Source of the DNA: Fusobacterium sp.
GTDB taxonomy: Bacteria; Fusobacteriota; Fusobacteriia; Fusobacteriales; Fusobacteriaceae
Assembly (NCBI RefSeq): GCF_019012925.1
Contig: NZ_JAGIRL010000031.1
Span: 1 to 64,000, forward strand
Direction: 5' to 3'
Length of the DNA stretch: 64,000 nucleotides
Part shown: piece by piece, positions 36,836-44,524 of the stretch
How positions within the stretch are numbered: position 1 is the stretch's first letter
How the letters are laid out: each line of letters opens with the position of its first letter
Translations under genes and position numbers: made by a program
The notes under the pieces: model-generated
Told to the model about the DNA's origin: nothing
The model's input: the letters and a program-made list of their open reading frames with translations, nothing else
The model's database searches: none

Positions 36836-37912
36836 ATGTTAGATGGAGTTTACATCCATATTCCTTTCTGTATGAATAAATGTAACTACTGTGATTTCCT
36901 ATCTTTCAAATCAAATGAAGATGATAGGAAAAAATATGTGGATTATATTTTAAAAGAGATAGACTTATATCCTGAATATGAGTATGACACAGTCTACTTG
37001 GGAGGGGGGACTCCCTCTCTTTTAGATTGTGAAGATGTGGAGAGGATAATAAAAAGATTAAAGATAAAAGATGGAGCAGAGGTAACTTTGGAGGTAAATC
37101 CTAAGACTGTAGATTTAGAAAAGTTAAGAGGATTTAAAAAGGCTGGAATAAATAGAGTGAGTATTGGAATTCAAACTTTTGATGATGAGATGTTAAAAGT
37201 ATTAGGAAGAATGCATAGCTCTAAAGAGGGAATAGAGACTTATTTACAAGCTAGGGAAGCTGGCTTTGAGAATATAAGTTTAGATCTTATGTTTTCACTT
37301 CCAAACCAAAGTTTACAAGCAGTGAAATCAGATCTGCATAGATTGCTAGAGTTAAGACCTGACCATTTTTCAATCTACTCATTGATTTGGGAAGAGGGGA
37401 CACCGTTTTTTAAGAAATTAGAAGAGGGAGTGTACAGTGAAACTGAGAATGAATTGGAAGCTCAAATGTTTGAATATATAATAGATAAATCTCAAGAGAT
37501 GGGGTATATTCACTATGAGATCTCCAATTTTTGTTTACCTAATAGAGAGGCTCGACACAACTCTAAATACTGGGAAAATAGAGAGTATTTAGGGATAGGA
37601 TTGGGAGCTTCAGGATATATAGATAAAAAGAGATACAAAAATCAGGTGCAAATTTCTAAATATTATGATACTATAGATAAAAGAGAAATACCAATATTGG
37701 AAAGTGAATTTGTAGATTTAGACTCAAAGGAGCAATATAAATATATGTTGGGATTCAGACTTCTAAAAAAGGGAGTAGTTCCAAGTGAGAAATATTTAAA
37801 AAAATGTCTAGAATTGGAAGAAAAAGGTTTTTTATACAGAGTAGGGGAGCATTTTCTTCTCACAAGAAAGGGGATAATGCTTGCTAATGATGTTCTAGAT
37901 GAGTTTATTTAA
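36836..37912 (+). CDS. hemW: HemW, radical SAM haem chaperone-like protein
   Basis: A 358-residue radical SAM protein: YIHIPFCMNKCNYCDF gives Cys12-x3-Cys16-x2-Cys19 for the 4Fe-4S cluster, followed by YLGGGTPSLL, the SAM site, and GVNRVSIGIQTF-like sequence (INRVSIGIQTFDDEML). It has the HemW C-terminal domain and lacks the extra N-terminal extension of HemN; the old annotation as oxygen-independent coproporphyrinogen oxidase is usually wrong for this length. AGGAGGAG precedes the ATG. Confidence 0.9.
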   Translation: MLDGVYIHIPFCMNKCNYCDFLSFKSNEDDRKKYVDYILKEIDLYPEYEYDTVYLGGGTPSLLDCEDVERIIKRLKIKDGAEVTLEVNPKTVDLEKLRGFKKAGINRVSIGIQTFDDEMLKVLGRMHSSKEGIETYLQAREAGFENISLDLMFSLPNQSLQAVKSDLHRLLELRPDHFSIYSLIWEEGTPFFKKLEEGVYSETENELEAQMFEYIIDKSQEMGYIHYEISNFCLPNREARHNSKYWENREYLGIGLGASGYIDKKRYKNQVQISKYYDTIDKREIPILESEFVDLDSKEQYKYMLGFRLLKKGVVPSEKYLKKCLELEEKGFLYRVGEHFLLTRKGIMLANDVLDEFI

Positions 37913-37925
37913 ATGGAGTTGAAAG

Positions 37926-38606
37926 ATGAGTAGTATAGAAAAGAATATTGAAGATATTCAAGAGGATATAAAAAATTATTCAATATATCCTGAAAAAGTA
38001 AAATTTATTGCAGTTACTAAGTATGTACAATCAGATGTTATGGATGAAATATTGAACTGTAATGTAAGAGTGTTTGGTGAAAATAAGGCACAGGTTATCA
38101 AAGAGAAGTATGAAAAATACAACTCAGAAAATAAAGATGATATTGAGTGGCACTTTATAGGGAATCTTCAAAAAAATAAGGTTAAGTATATAGCCCCATT
38201 TATTAAGTTGATACACTCTGTAAATAAACTTTCTCTAGCTCAGGAGATTGATAAGAGAGCTCTTCAAAATAACAGAAAGATAGATGTTCTGTTAGAGATA
38301 AATATAGCTGGAGAAGAGAGTAAAGAGGGGTATGATTTGGAGGATCTATATGGTGAGTTGCCAGAACTTATGGCACTAAAGAACATAAATATCATAGGTC
38401 TTATGACAATGGCTCCATTTACAGATGATAAAGAGTTGGTGACAGGAGTATTTAGAAGGCTTAGAGAGATAAAGGATGAGCTGAATGAAAGATACTTTAA
38501 AGGTCAACTTACAGAGTTATCTATGGGTATGACAAATGATTATAAATTAGCCCTAAAAGAGGGTGCTACTCTCATAAGAGTAGGTAGAAAAATATATGAG
38601 AAATAG
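37926..38606 (+). CDS. yggS: YggS/PROSC family PLP homeostasis protein
   Basis: A 226-residue PLP-binding single-domain TIM barrel. The PLP Lys lies in VKFIAVTKYVQSD; further family blocks are VFGENKAQ, EWHFIGNLQKNK, LIHSVNKL and GLMTMAPF, ending with LSMGMTNDYKLAL and RVGRKIY. The family keeps free pyridoxal phosphate in balance. Next to sepF, as the ylmE-ylmF pair is in Gram-positives. Confidence 0.95.
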   Translation: MSSIEKNIEDIQEDIKNYSIYPEKVKFIAVTKYVQSDVMDEILNCNVRVFGENKAQVIKEKYEKYNSENKDDIEWHFIGNLQKNKVKYIAPFIKLIHSVNKLSLAQEIDKRALQNNRKIDVLLEINIAGEESKEGYDLEDLYGELPELMALKNINIIGLMTMAPFTDDKELVTGVFRRLREIKDELNERYFKGQLTELSMGMTNDYKLALKEGATLIRVGRKIYEK

Positions 38607-38619
38607 GAGGAGAGTAGAG

Positions 38620-39141
38620 ATGAGCAAGAAAAAGCTTTTTGATAATGTTAAGGAGTTTTTTGGATTTCCAGATGGAATCGAAGAGGATGAAGAGTTAAGA
38701 TTCGAAGATAGTGGAATAACAGAAGTTGAGATAAATAAGGGAAGTACAGTTCAAAATGAAGTTGAATCTACTCCAGCTCCACATATTCCTCATACAGGAT
38801 TTAAGCAGAAACAGACTTCAAGTTTAGAAAATGAGATCAGTAGTGGAAGCAATTGTCAAACAATATTTTTAGATCCAAAAGCATTTTCTGATTGTAGAAA
38901 AATAGTAGATTATATAAGAGCAGATAAGATGGTAACATTAAATCTAGAGTATTTAGATGAGGATACAGCAATTAGACTTATGAATTTCTTGTCAGGAGCT
39001 ATGACTGTAAAGGAATCTAACTATCTAGTAATTAGCAAAAAAGTTTATACAATAGTTCCTAAGAGTATGAAGGTTTATTATGAGGATAAAAAGACTATGA
39101 ACCCAAGAATATTCAAGGATTTTGGAAAAGAAGAGAGGTAG
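38620..39141 (+). CDS. sepF: Cell division protein SepF
   Basis: FtsZ membrane anchor and bundler. The 173-residue protein has an N-terminal amphipathic helix (KKKLFDNVKEFFGFP) able to bind membrane, an acidic and Ser/Pro linker, and the C-terminal SepF core (QTIFLDPKAFSDCRKIVDYIRADKMV in pieces, LNLEYLDEDTAIRLMNFLSGAM, VISKKVYTIVP). SepF in an LPS-bearing bacterium is notable but known for fusobacteria. The ATG at 38620 follows AGGAGGAG; an earlier in-frame ATG lies inside yggS. Confidence 0.92.
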   Translation: MSKKKLFDNVKEFFGFPDGIEEDEELRFEDSGITEVEINKGSTVQNEVESTPAPHIPHTGFKQKQTSSLENEISSGSNCQTIFLDPKAFSDCRKIVDYIRADKMVTLNLEYLDEDTAIRLMNFLSGAMTVKESNYLVISKKVYTIVPKSMKVYYEDKKTMNPRIFKDFGKEER

Positions 39142-39143
39142 AA

Positions 39144-40145
39144 GTGGAAAAAAGAAGGAGAGCATTGGCACTATTTTCAGGTGGATTGGATAGTGCTTTA
39201 GCAATAAAAGTTGTAAAAGATCAAGGGATTGATGTTATTGCATTAAATTTTGTATCACATTTTTTTGGCGGAAAAAATGAAAAAGCTGAGAAAATGGCAG
39301 AACAATTAGGGATAAAAGTGGAGTATGTACATTTTGAAAAAAGACATACTGAAGTGGTGAAAAATCCTGTCTATGGAAGAGGGAAAAATATGAATCCTTG
39401 TATAGATTGCCACTCTCTTATGTTTAAAGTAGCAGGAGAGCTTTTAGAAAAGTATGATGCGGATTTTGTAATATCTGGAGAGGTATTAGGTCAAAGACCT
39501 ATGTCACAAAACTCTGCTGCTTTAGAAAAAGTAAAAAAATTATCAGGTATGGATGAGTTAATAGTTAGACCATTATCGGCAAAACTATTACCACCTAGTA
39601 AACCAGAATTAGAGGGATGGATAGATAGAGAAAAGCTCCTAGATATTCAAGGAAGAAGTAGACAGATTCAGATGGAGTTAATGGAAAAATATGGATTAAA
39701 AGAGTATCCTAGTCCAGGTGGAGGTTGCCTATTGACAGATCCAGCTTTTTCTGATAGACTATCTGTATTAGAAAAAGATGGGTATTTAGAAGAGGATTAC
39801 TCATTCCTTTTCCACTTGATCAAGAAGAGTAGATTTTATAGATTAGATAAAGGTAAGTATTTGTTTGTAGGTAGAGATCAAGAGGGAAATGAGAGAATAG
39901 CAGGATATAAAGAGTTAGGAAGTTTTTACCTATGTGGACATAGAGTTCCAGGACCTCATATGTTAGGGTTTGGAGAGTTTACACAGGAAGAGCTAGAGTT
40001 GGTAAAAGAGTTATTTTCAAGATACTCTAAATGTAAGGGTAAAGAGGAGATCGAAGTTAGAATAGATGGAGAGATCTCTAAGGTGCCAGTAGTAGATGTA
40101 GAAAAAGTAGAACAGTTTATGAAAAAATATCAAATAGTAGGATAG
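39144..40145 (+). CDS. PP-loop ATPase, tRNA-thiouridylase-like
   Basis: A 333-residue protein opening with LALFSGGLDSALAI, the SGGxDS pyrophosphatase loop that activates a substrate by adenylation. NPCIDCHSLMF (Cys pair), FVISGEVLGQRPMSQN and SPGGGCLLTDP follow, as in the MnmA/ThiI-like proteins that thiolate tRNA. The C-terminal third (LGFGEFTQEELELVKELFSRY) has no clear domain for me, perhaps an RNA-binding one. It is shorter than true MnmA and lacks the full MnmA C-terminal barrels, so target and reaction are open. Starts with GTG at 39144 after AGAGG; two bases after sepF. Confidence 0.65.
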   Translation: MEKRRRALALFSGGLDSALAIKVVKDQGIDVIALNFVSHFFGGKNEKAEKMAEQLGIKVEYVHFEKRHTEVVKNPVYGRGKNMNPCIDCHSLMFKVAGELLEKYDADFVISGEVLGQRPMSQNSAALEKVKKLSGMDELIVRPLSAKLLPPSKPELEGWIDREKLLDIQGRSRQIQMELMEKYGLKEYPSPGGGCLLTDPAFSDRLSVLEKDGYLEEDYSFLFHLIKKSRFYRLDKGKYLFVGRDQEGNERIAGYKELGSFYLCGHRVPGPHMLGFGEFTQEELELVKELFSRYSKCKGKEEIEVRIDGEISKVPVVDVEKVEQFMKKYQIVG

Positions 40146-40175
40146 TAGGATTGTAGTTAAATATGTTAAATTAGA

Positions 40176-40251
40176 GCGACTGAATTAGTTTAATTTAGGT
40201 GTTTATTTTTGTATAACATTCCTTAAATTATCTAAGCCAGTCGTTTTTTTT
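40176..40251 (+). terminator. Long-stem terminator after the sepF operon
   Basis: CGACTG at 40177-40182 pairs with CAGTCG at 40238-40243 and the pairing continues imperfectly inward for more than 20 bp (AATTTAGG region with CCTTAAATT), followed by eight T residues at 40244-40251. Unusually long for a plain terminator. Confidence 0.8.
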
Positions 40252-40284
40252 ATAAAATTTAAAAATATTAAGGAGGATAGTAGG

Positions 40285-41616
40285 ATGAATGCTTTTGAAA
40301 ATTTAGTTAATTCAATTAACACGGTGATGTGGAACTATAATCTAATAGTTGTGTTATTAGTGGTTAGTGGAATAATTTTTACAGTGAAAACAAGAGGGGT
40401 ACAATTTAGATTGTTAGCACATATGTGCCAACTTTTAATGGAAAAAACAAAGGTGGGAAAAAATGAGGTTTCATCATTTCAGGCATTTTGTATAAGTACT
40501 GCTTCTAGAGTGGGAGTAGGAAACTTAGTGGGTGTTGTGGCTGCTGTTTCAGTAGGTGGGCCAGGATCTGTATTTTGGATGTGGGTTGTAGCACTACTAA
40601 ATGCTTCAACAGCTTTTATAGAATCTACAATAGCTATATTACATAGAGAGAAGGATCCTAAAGGTGGTTATAGAGGTGGAGCTCCATACTTTATTCAAAA
40701 AGGGTTAGATATAAAGTGGTTAGGAGTATTATTTGTAATTTTTGCTATTATATGTTGGGGAGGAGTTTTCCAAGTTATCTCTAACTCAGTTACAGAATCA
40801 TTTAATACAGCTTTTGGATTTGACACTAACAATACAGCTTTGGTTTTAGTAGTTCTATCAGCAGGAGTATTATTTGGAAATAGAAATAAGATAGTAAAAG
40901 TATTAGATAAATTAGTTCCATTTATGGCAGTGTTATACTTAGGGATCGTAACTTATATCATCATAAAAAATCTAGGTTTAATGGCAGATACAATGAGTGA
41001 TATATTTAAACATGCCTTTGGAATAAAACAGTTCTTAGGTGGAAGTTTAGGAAGTGTTGTTATGGAAGGAGTAAAGAGAGGATTGTTCTCTAATGAGGCT
41101 GGATCTGGATCAGCTCCTTGTGCAGCAGCAGCAGCAGAGGTTGAACACCCAGCAAAGCAGGGATTGATACAAGCTTTGGGAGTTTTAGTAGATACCGTTT
41201 TAATCTGTAGTGCTACAGCTTTTGTTATACTTTTATCAAAAGGACATATAACTGAAGGAAGTGGTGGAATGACTCTACTTCAAGAAGCTTTTAGATACCA
41301 AGTTGGAGAGTGGGGAGTAATATTTACAGCAGTAATTCTATTTCTTTTCTCATTTAGCACAATTTTAGGAATTAGTTTCTATGCTAAACCAAATTTATAC
41401 TTTTTATGTGAGAAGGAGTGGCCACAGGAGCTATTTAAAGTTTTTACTTTAATAATGTTATACTGGGGTGGAATTAGACAAAACTACCTAGTATGGAATT
41501 TAGCTGACTTAGGATTGGGACTTATGACAATTGTAAATATGATTGGAGTTTTTCCATTGACATCAAAAGCTATTGAAAGCTTAAAAGAGTACGAAGCTAG
41601 ATTTTTTGATAAATAA
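40285..41616 (+). CDS. Alanine:cation symporter (AGCS family)
   Basis: A 443-residue membrane protein with about 11 hydrophobic segments and AGCS signatures: FCISTASRVGVGNLVGVVAAV (here FQAFCISTASRVGVGN then LVGVVAAVSVGGPG), GYRGGAPYFI, and GLFSNEAGSGSAPCAAAAAEV. These carriers take up alanine or glycine with sodium. Directly upstream of alanine racemase, which fits alanine supply for the cell wall. AGGAGG precedes the ATG. Confidence 0.93.
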   Translation: MNAFENLVNSINTVMWNYNLIVVLLVVSGIIFTVKTRGVQFRLLAHMCQLLMEKTKVGKNEVSSFQAFCISTASRVGVGNLVGVVAAVSVGGPGSVFWMWVVALLNASTAFIESTIAILHREKDPKGGYRGGAPYFIQKGLDIKWLGVLFVIFAIICWGGVFQVISNSVTESFNTAFGFDTNNTALVLVVLSAGVLFGNRNKIVKVLDKLVPFMAVLYLGIVTYIIIKNLGLMADTMSDIFKHAFGIKQFLGGSLGSVVMEGVKRGLFSNEAGSGSAPCAAAAAEVEHPAKQGLIQALGVLVDTVLICSATAFVILLSKGHITEGSGGMTLLQEAFRYQVGEWGVIFTAVILFLFSFSTILGISFYAKPNLYFLCEKEWPQELFKVFTLIMLYWGGIRQNYLVWNLADLGLGLMTIVNMIGVFPLTSKAIESLKEYEARFFDK

Positions 41617-41638
41617 CCTTAAATAAGTGGAAACTCTC

Positions 41639-41666
41639 TTGTTTTTTAGGAAAAATATAGTATACT
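41639..41666 (+). promoter_or_regulatory. Possible promoter of alr
   Basis: TTGTTT at 41639-41644 and TATACT at 41661-41666, 16 bp apart. The -35 is weak. No terminator is seen between the symporter and alr, so read-through is also possible. Confidence 0.35.
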
Positions 41667-41706
41667 CATATCAGTGGGATATTTAGGAAACAGGAGGGGA
41701 AATATA

Positions 41707-42756
41707 ATGGTAATAAACTCTATGAAATTGTATTTAAAAAGAGAGAATTTGATTCACAATATGGAGTATCTGAGAAGGAGCAAGGGAAAAGAGGTTTTGC
41801 CAGTAGTAAAAGCCAATGCATATGGACATGGAATGGAGGAGATAGTACAGATTCTCTATGATAATGGACAGAGAGAGTTTGCAGTGGCAAGATATGTAGA
41901 AGCAGAAAGAATTTTGAAGATGGGACTAAAAGGTCTAAAGATTCTAATTTTTGAAAGTGTAGGAGATCTATCTTTAGTAAAAGATAGAGAGGAGTTAGAG
42001 ATAAGTGCCAATACATACGAGGAATTAGAAAAGATAATAGATTTTGGAATTGATAGTAAGAGAGTTCAAGTTAAGATTGATTTTGGTTTTGGAAGAAATG
42101 GAGTCTTATTGAGAGATCTACAGAGGTTAAAAGAATATATTGAGGAAAAGCAACTTAATTTTAGAGGAATATACTCTCATCTTTTTGCAGTAAATTATGA
42201 AGAGGGCTTGGAGTATATTGGTAAATTTCATGAGATATTAAGATATCTTGGAAAAGAGAGATTTCAAATGATACACCTTCAAAATAGTGCTGGAGTTTTA
42301 AATTTTGATTGTGAAGATGTAACTCACCTAAGAGTTGGAATGTTGATCTATGGATTACAAGAGGTAGGCTTCTATGATGAGAATTTGAAACAGGTCTTTT
42401 CACTTGAGGGAAGGGTAGCAGGTGTGAGAGATGTTTCAGAAAGTAAGTACATAGCTTATGGAACGAAAGAGGAGTTGGGATTTTTAAATACTAAATATAT
42501 AGCTAAGATAAAGATAGGTTATGCAGATGGATTTTTAAAGATCAATGAAAAGAGCAATTGTCTTATTAATAATAAGGAGTTTCCTGTTGTAATAGTTTCA
42601 ATGGACAATACATTTATAGAGGTAGACACAAGTGTAAAAGAGGGAGATAGGGTAGTACTGTATCACGATATAAGTAAAAGTGTTGCTCATAATGGAATGA
42701 ATATATATGAGATGTTGACTCTATTAAGCCCGAGATTGGAAAGAGAGATAATATAA
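41707..42756 (+). CDS. alr: Alanine racemase
   Basis: PLP enzyme making D-alanine for peptidoglycan. The 349-residue protein carries VVKANAYGHG with PLP Lys35, the fold-III barrel block QVKIDFGFGRNG, HLQNSAGVL, VGMLIYGL and the second-domain AYGTKEELGF with the catalytic Tyr. ATG at 41707 lies six bases after AGGAGGGG; an in-frame ATG 33 bases upstream has no ribosome site. Confidence 0.94.
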   Translation: MVINSMKLYLKRENLIHNMEYLRRSKGKEVLPVVKANAYGHGMEEIVQILYDNGQREFAVARYVEAERILKMGLKGLKILIFESVGDLSLVKDREELEISANTYEELEKIIDFGIDSKRVQVKIDFGFGRNGVLLRDLQRLKEYIEEKQLNFRGIYSHLFAVNYEEGLEYIGKFHEILRYLGKERFQMIHLQNSAGVLNFDCEDVTHLRVGMLIYGLQEVGFYDENLKQVFSLEGRVAGVRDVSESKYIAYGTKEELGFLNTKYIAKIKIGYADGFLKINEKSNCLINNKEFPVVIVSMDNTFIEVDTSVKEGDRVVLYHDISKSVAHNGMNIYEMLTLLSPRLEREII

Positions 42757-42771
42757 GTTTTTAAAATGAAA

Positions 42772-42805
42772 AAGGAGAGAACGGGCAAATAACCCTTCTC
42801 TCCTT
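42772..42805. terminator. Terminator between alr and the 65-residue gene
   Basis: AAGGAGAGAA (42772-42781) pairs perfectly with TTCTCTCCTT (42796-42805), extended by GGG/CCC inside. On the minus strand the tail TTTTTCATTTT is T-rich; on the plus strand it is not, so it serves the minus-strand gene best. Confidence 0.75.
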
Positions 42806-42820
42806 AATTGTTGAAACAAT

Positions 42821-43018
42821 CTATTTTTTATTAAAAAATTTACAATTTTCATACTCATTTTTTACAGCATTTTTGTAAGTACAAGTACCAGTAATTTTTT
42901 TACATTTTATAGATACATAACCATCATAATCTATTCCAATAGAATCTTCACAATTTAGTGCAGGATACTCCTTTAAATAACTCTCTTTTTCAGTTTTACT
43001 AATTAAATACTTTTCCAA
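42821..43018 (-). CDS. Small four-cysteine protein (hypothetical)
   Basis: A 65-residue protein with Cys23, Cys39, Cys46 and Cys59, preceded by a charged N-terminal helix. The four Cys are spaced like a small zinc or iron-sulphur binding fold, but I know no family for it. Start is TTG at 43018, with AAGGAG six bases upstream, placed 15 bases after the SDR gene, so it is probably co-transcribed with aroK and the SDR gene. Ends just before a terminator. Coding support comes from the ribosome site, spacing and terminator. Confidence 0.6.
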   Translation of the reverse strand: MEKYLISKTEKESYLKEYPALNCEDSIGIDYDGYVSIKCKKITGTCTYKNAVKNEYENCKFFNKK

Positions 43019-43033
43019 TTTTAACTCCTTATA

Positions 43034-43816
43034 TTATTTTTTAAAAATAGTTCTTCCATCAGCTTGATTGTTGCAAAGTATAGTGATCTCTGCAATATGG
43101 ACATTCTCAGGAAGATTAACTATATATGCAACAGTTTCAGCAATATTATCTGCAGTAAGTGCCTCTATTCCTTTATAAACACTTTCAGCTCTAGCTTTAT
43201 CCCCTTTAAATCTAACTAAGCTAAAATCTGTTTCAACTAAACCAGGCTTAACATCAGTAACTTTTATTTTTGTGTCAACTAAGTCAATTCTAAGTCCATC
43301 AGATAGAGTTTTGACAGCTGCTTTAGATGCACAATAAACAGCTCCACCAGCATAGGCAGCATCTCCAGCAACAGAGCCTATATTGACAATTGTAGCAGTG
43401 GTTCCTCTTTTTATCATATTTGGAACAAGAGCATTAGTAACATTTAGAAGACCGATTACATTGGTATTAAAGACAGTAGAAAAATCTTCTGGAGTATTTA
43501 GATATAATTTTTCCAATCCTAAAGCTAGACCAGCATTATTAATAAGAACATCAATATTTTTCCAAGATTCAGGAAGAGAGGACAAACTAGTGAAAACTTC
43601 ACTAGAATCTCTAACATCTAATTTTAGTGAAAAAACTTTTGTTGAGTATTGAGATTCAATCTCATTTTTTAACTCTTCTAAAAGATTTTCTCTTCTCCCT
43701 ACAACTATGATATTCATTCCCAGTTTTGCTAGAGCAATAGCACAAGATCTTCCAATTCCACTAGTTGCTCCTGTAATTAATGCTATCTTTCCAATTAATC
43801 TACTTTCATTAAACAT
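43034..43816 (-). CDS. Short-chain dehydrogenase/reductase
   Basis: A 260-residue classical SDR with Rossmann motif TGATSGIG, VVGRR (NADP preference likely from the Arg pair), NNAG, IVNIGSVAGDAAYAGG with the catalytic Ser, and YCASKAA with Tyr and Lys. The C-terminus resembles YdfG-type 3-hydroxy acid/serine dehydrogenases (KPGLVETDFSLVRFKGD). Substrate is open. The ATG at 43816 follows AAGGGGAG by six bases and overlaps nothing; aroK ends 14 bases upstream. Confidence 0.85.
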   Translation of the reverse strand: MFNESRLIGKIALITGATSGIGRSCAIALAKLGMNIIVVGRRENLLEELKNEIESQYSTKVFSLKLDVRDSSEVFTSLSSLPESWKNIDVLINNAGLALGLEKLYLNTPEDFSTVFNTNVIGLLNVTNALVPNMIKRGTTATIVNIGSVAGDAAYAGGAVYCASKAAVKTLSDGLRIDLVDTKIKVTDVKPGLVETDFSLVRFKGDKARAESVYKGIEALTADNIAETVAYIVNLPENVHIAEITILCNNQADGRTIFKK

Positions 43817-43829
43817 TTTAAACTCCCCT

Positions 43830-44345
43830 TTAGCTTTCAATATAAGCTTTTTTTATTTTTTCAGCAGTATCATACATATTGCTATCTAAATCAATTTTTA
43901 TGCTAAAATCACTAGATATTTCATAAAGTAGTTCTCTTTTTTGATGAAGCTCTTGAATTTTTTCAAACATATTCTCAACATTGAGAAGAGGACGAGATTT
44001 ATTGTTTTTAACTCTTTCATAAATACATTCAATAGTACAATTAAGATAGACAATAAATGAAGTTTCTTTAAGATTTTTTATATTTTCATTGTCAATGATA
44101 ACTCCTCCACCAGTTGCAATTACAATATTGTTATTCAATGATTCTTCAAAAACAATATCGCGCTCTAATTTTCTAAAGTATTGTTCACCTTTCTCAGCAA
44201 AAATCTCAGGAATACTTTTTTTCTCACGAGCAGCAATCATCTTATCAATATCAATAAATTTCATATCCATATATTTAGCAAGTATCTTTCCAATAGTAGT
44301 CTTACCACTTCCCATAAAACCTATTAATGCAATATTTTCCTTCAT
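43830..44345 (-). CDS. aroK: Shikimate kinase
   Basis: Phosphorylates shikimate in the aromatic amino-acid pathway. The 171-residue protein has Walker [10 protein letters not shown] at about residues 9-17, the substrate Asp in [19 protein letters not shown] with the shikimate Arg, and ATGGGVI. No other aro gene is adjacent. An extended -10 lies upstream. Confidence 0.94.
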   Translation of the reverse strand: MKENIALIGFMGSGKTTIGKILAKYMDMKFIDIDKMIAAREKKSIPEIFAEKGEQYFRKLERDIVFEESLNNNIVIATGGGVIIDNENIKNLKETSFIVYLNCTIECIYERVKNNKSRPLLNVENMFEKIQELHQKRELLYEISSDFSIKIDLDSNMYDTAEKIKKAYIES

Positions 44346-44363
44346 TTATTCCTCCTTGAAATT

Positions 44364-44372
44364 ATTATAACA
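44364..44372 (-). promoter_or_regulatory. Extended -10 promoter of aroK
   Basis: Minus-strand TGTTATAAT fits TGnTATAAT, 18 bases upstream of the start codon at 44345, with no clear -35. The short leader means transcription probably starts close to the ribosome site. Confidence 0.45.
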
Positions 44373-44422
44373 TGTATATTTATCAAATAAAAGTAAGAAA
44401 TTAATAAAAAGAAATTTTTATA

Positions 44423-44451
44423 TTGATTTTATTTGAAAAATAAAGTATAAT
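44423..44451 (+). promoter_or_regulatory. Promoter of the AbgT transporter gene
   Basis: TTGATT at 44423-44428 (4 of 6) and a perfect TATAAT at 44446-44451, separated by 17 bp. The start codon is 73 bases downstream, leaving a leader with a hairpin. Confidence 0.65.
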
Positions 44452-44453
44452 TT

Positions 44454-44495
44454 AAAGGAACTTGTTTTGTTTGTATACTTAAAAAGTTCTTTTTT
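44454..44495 (+). promoter_or_regulatory. Leader hairpin, possible attenuator before abgT
   Basis: AAAGGAACTT (44454-44463) can pair with AAGTTCTTTT (44484-44493) across a 20-base loop, followed by T residues; this lies in the transcribed leader, directly after the promoter and before the ribosome site. It resembles an intrinsic terminator, so attenuation is possible. Confidence 0.35.
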
Positions 44496-44524
44496 AATGT
44501 AAAATACAATTTTTAGGAGGAGAA

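Noticed and set aside
41120..41150. GCAGCAGCAGCAG microsatellite in the alanine symporter gene
   Set aside because: Only four or five units and part of the conserved Ala-rich GSGSAPCAAAAAEV motif of the family.
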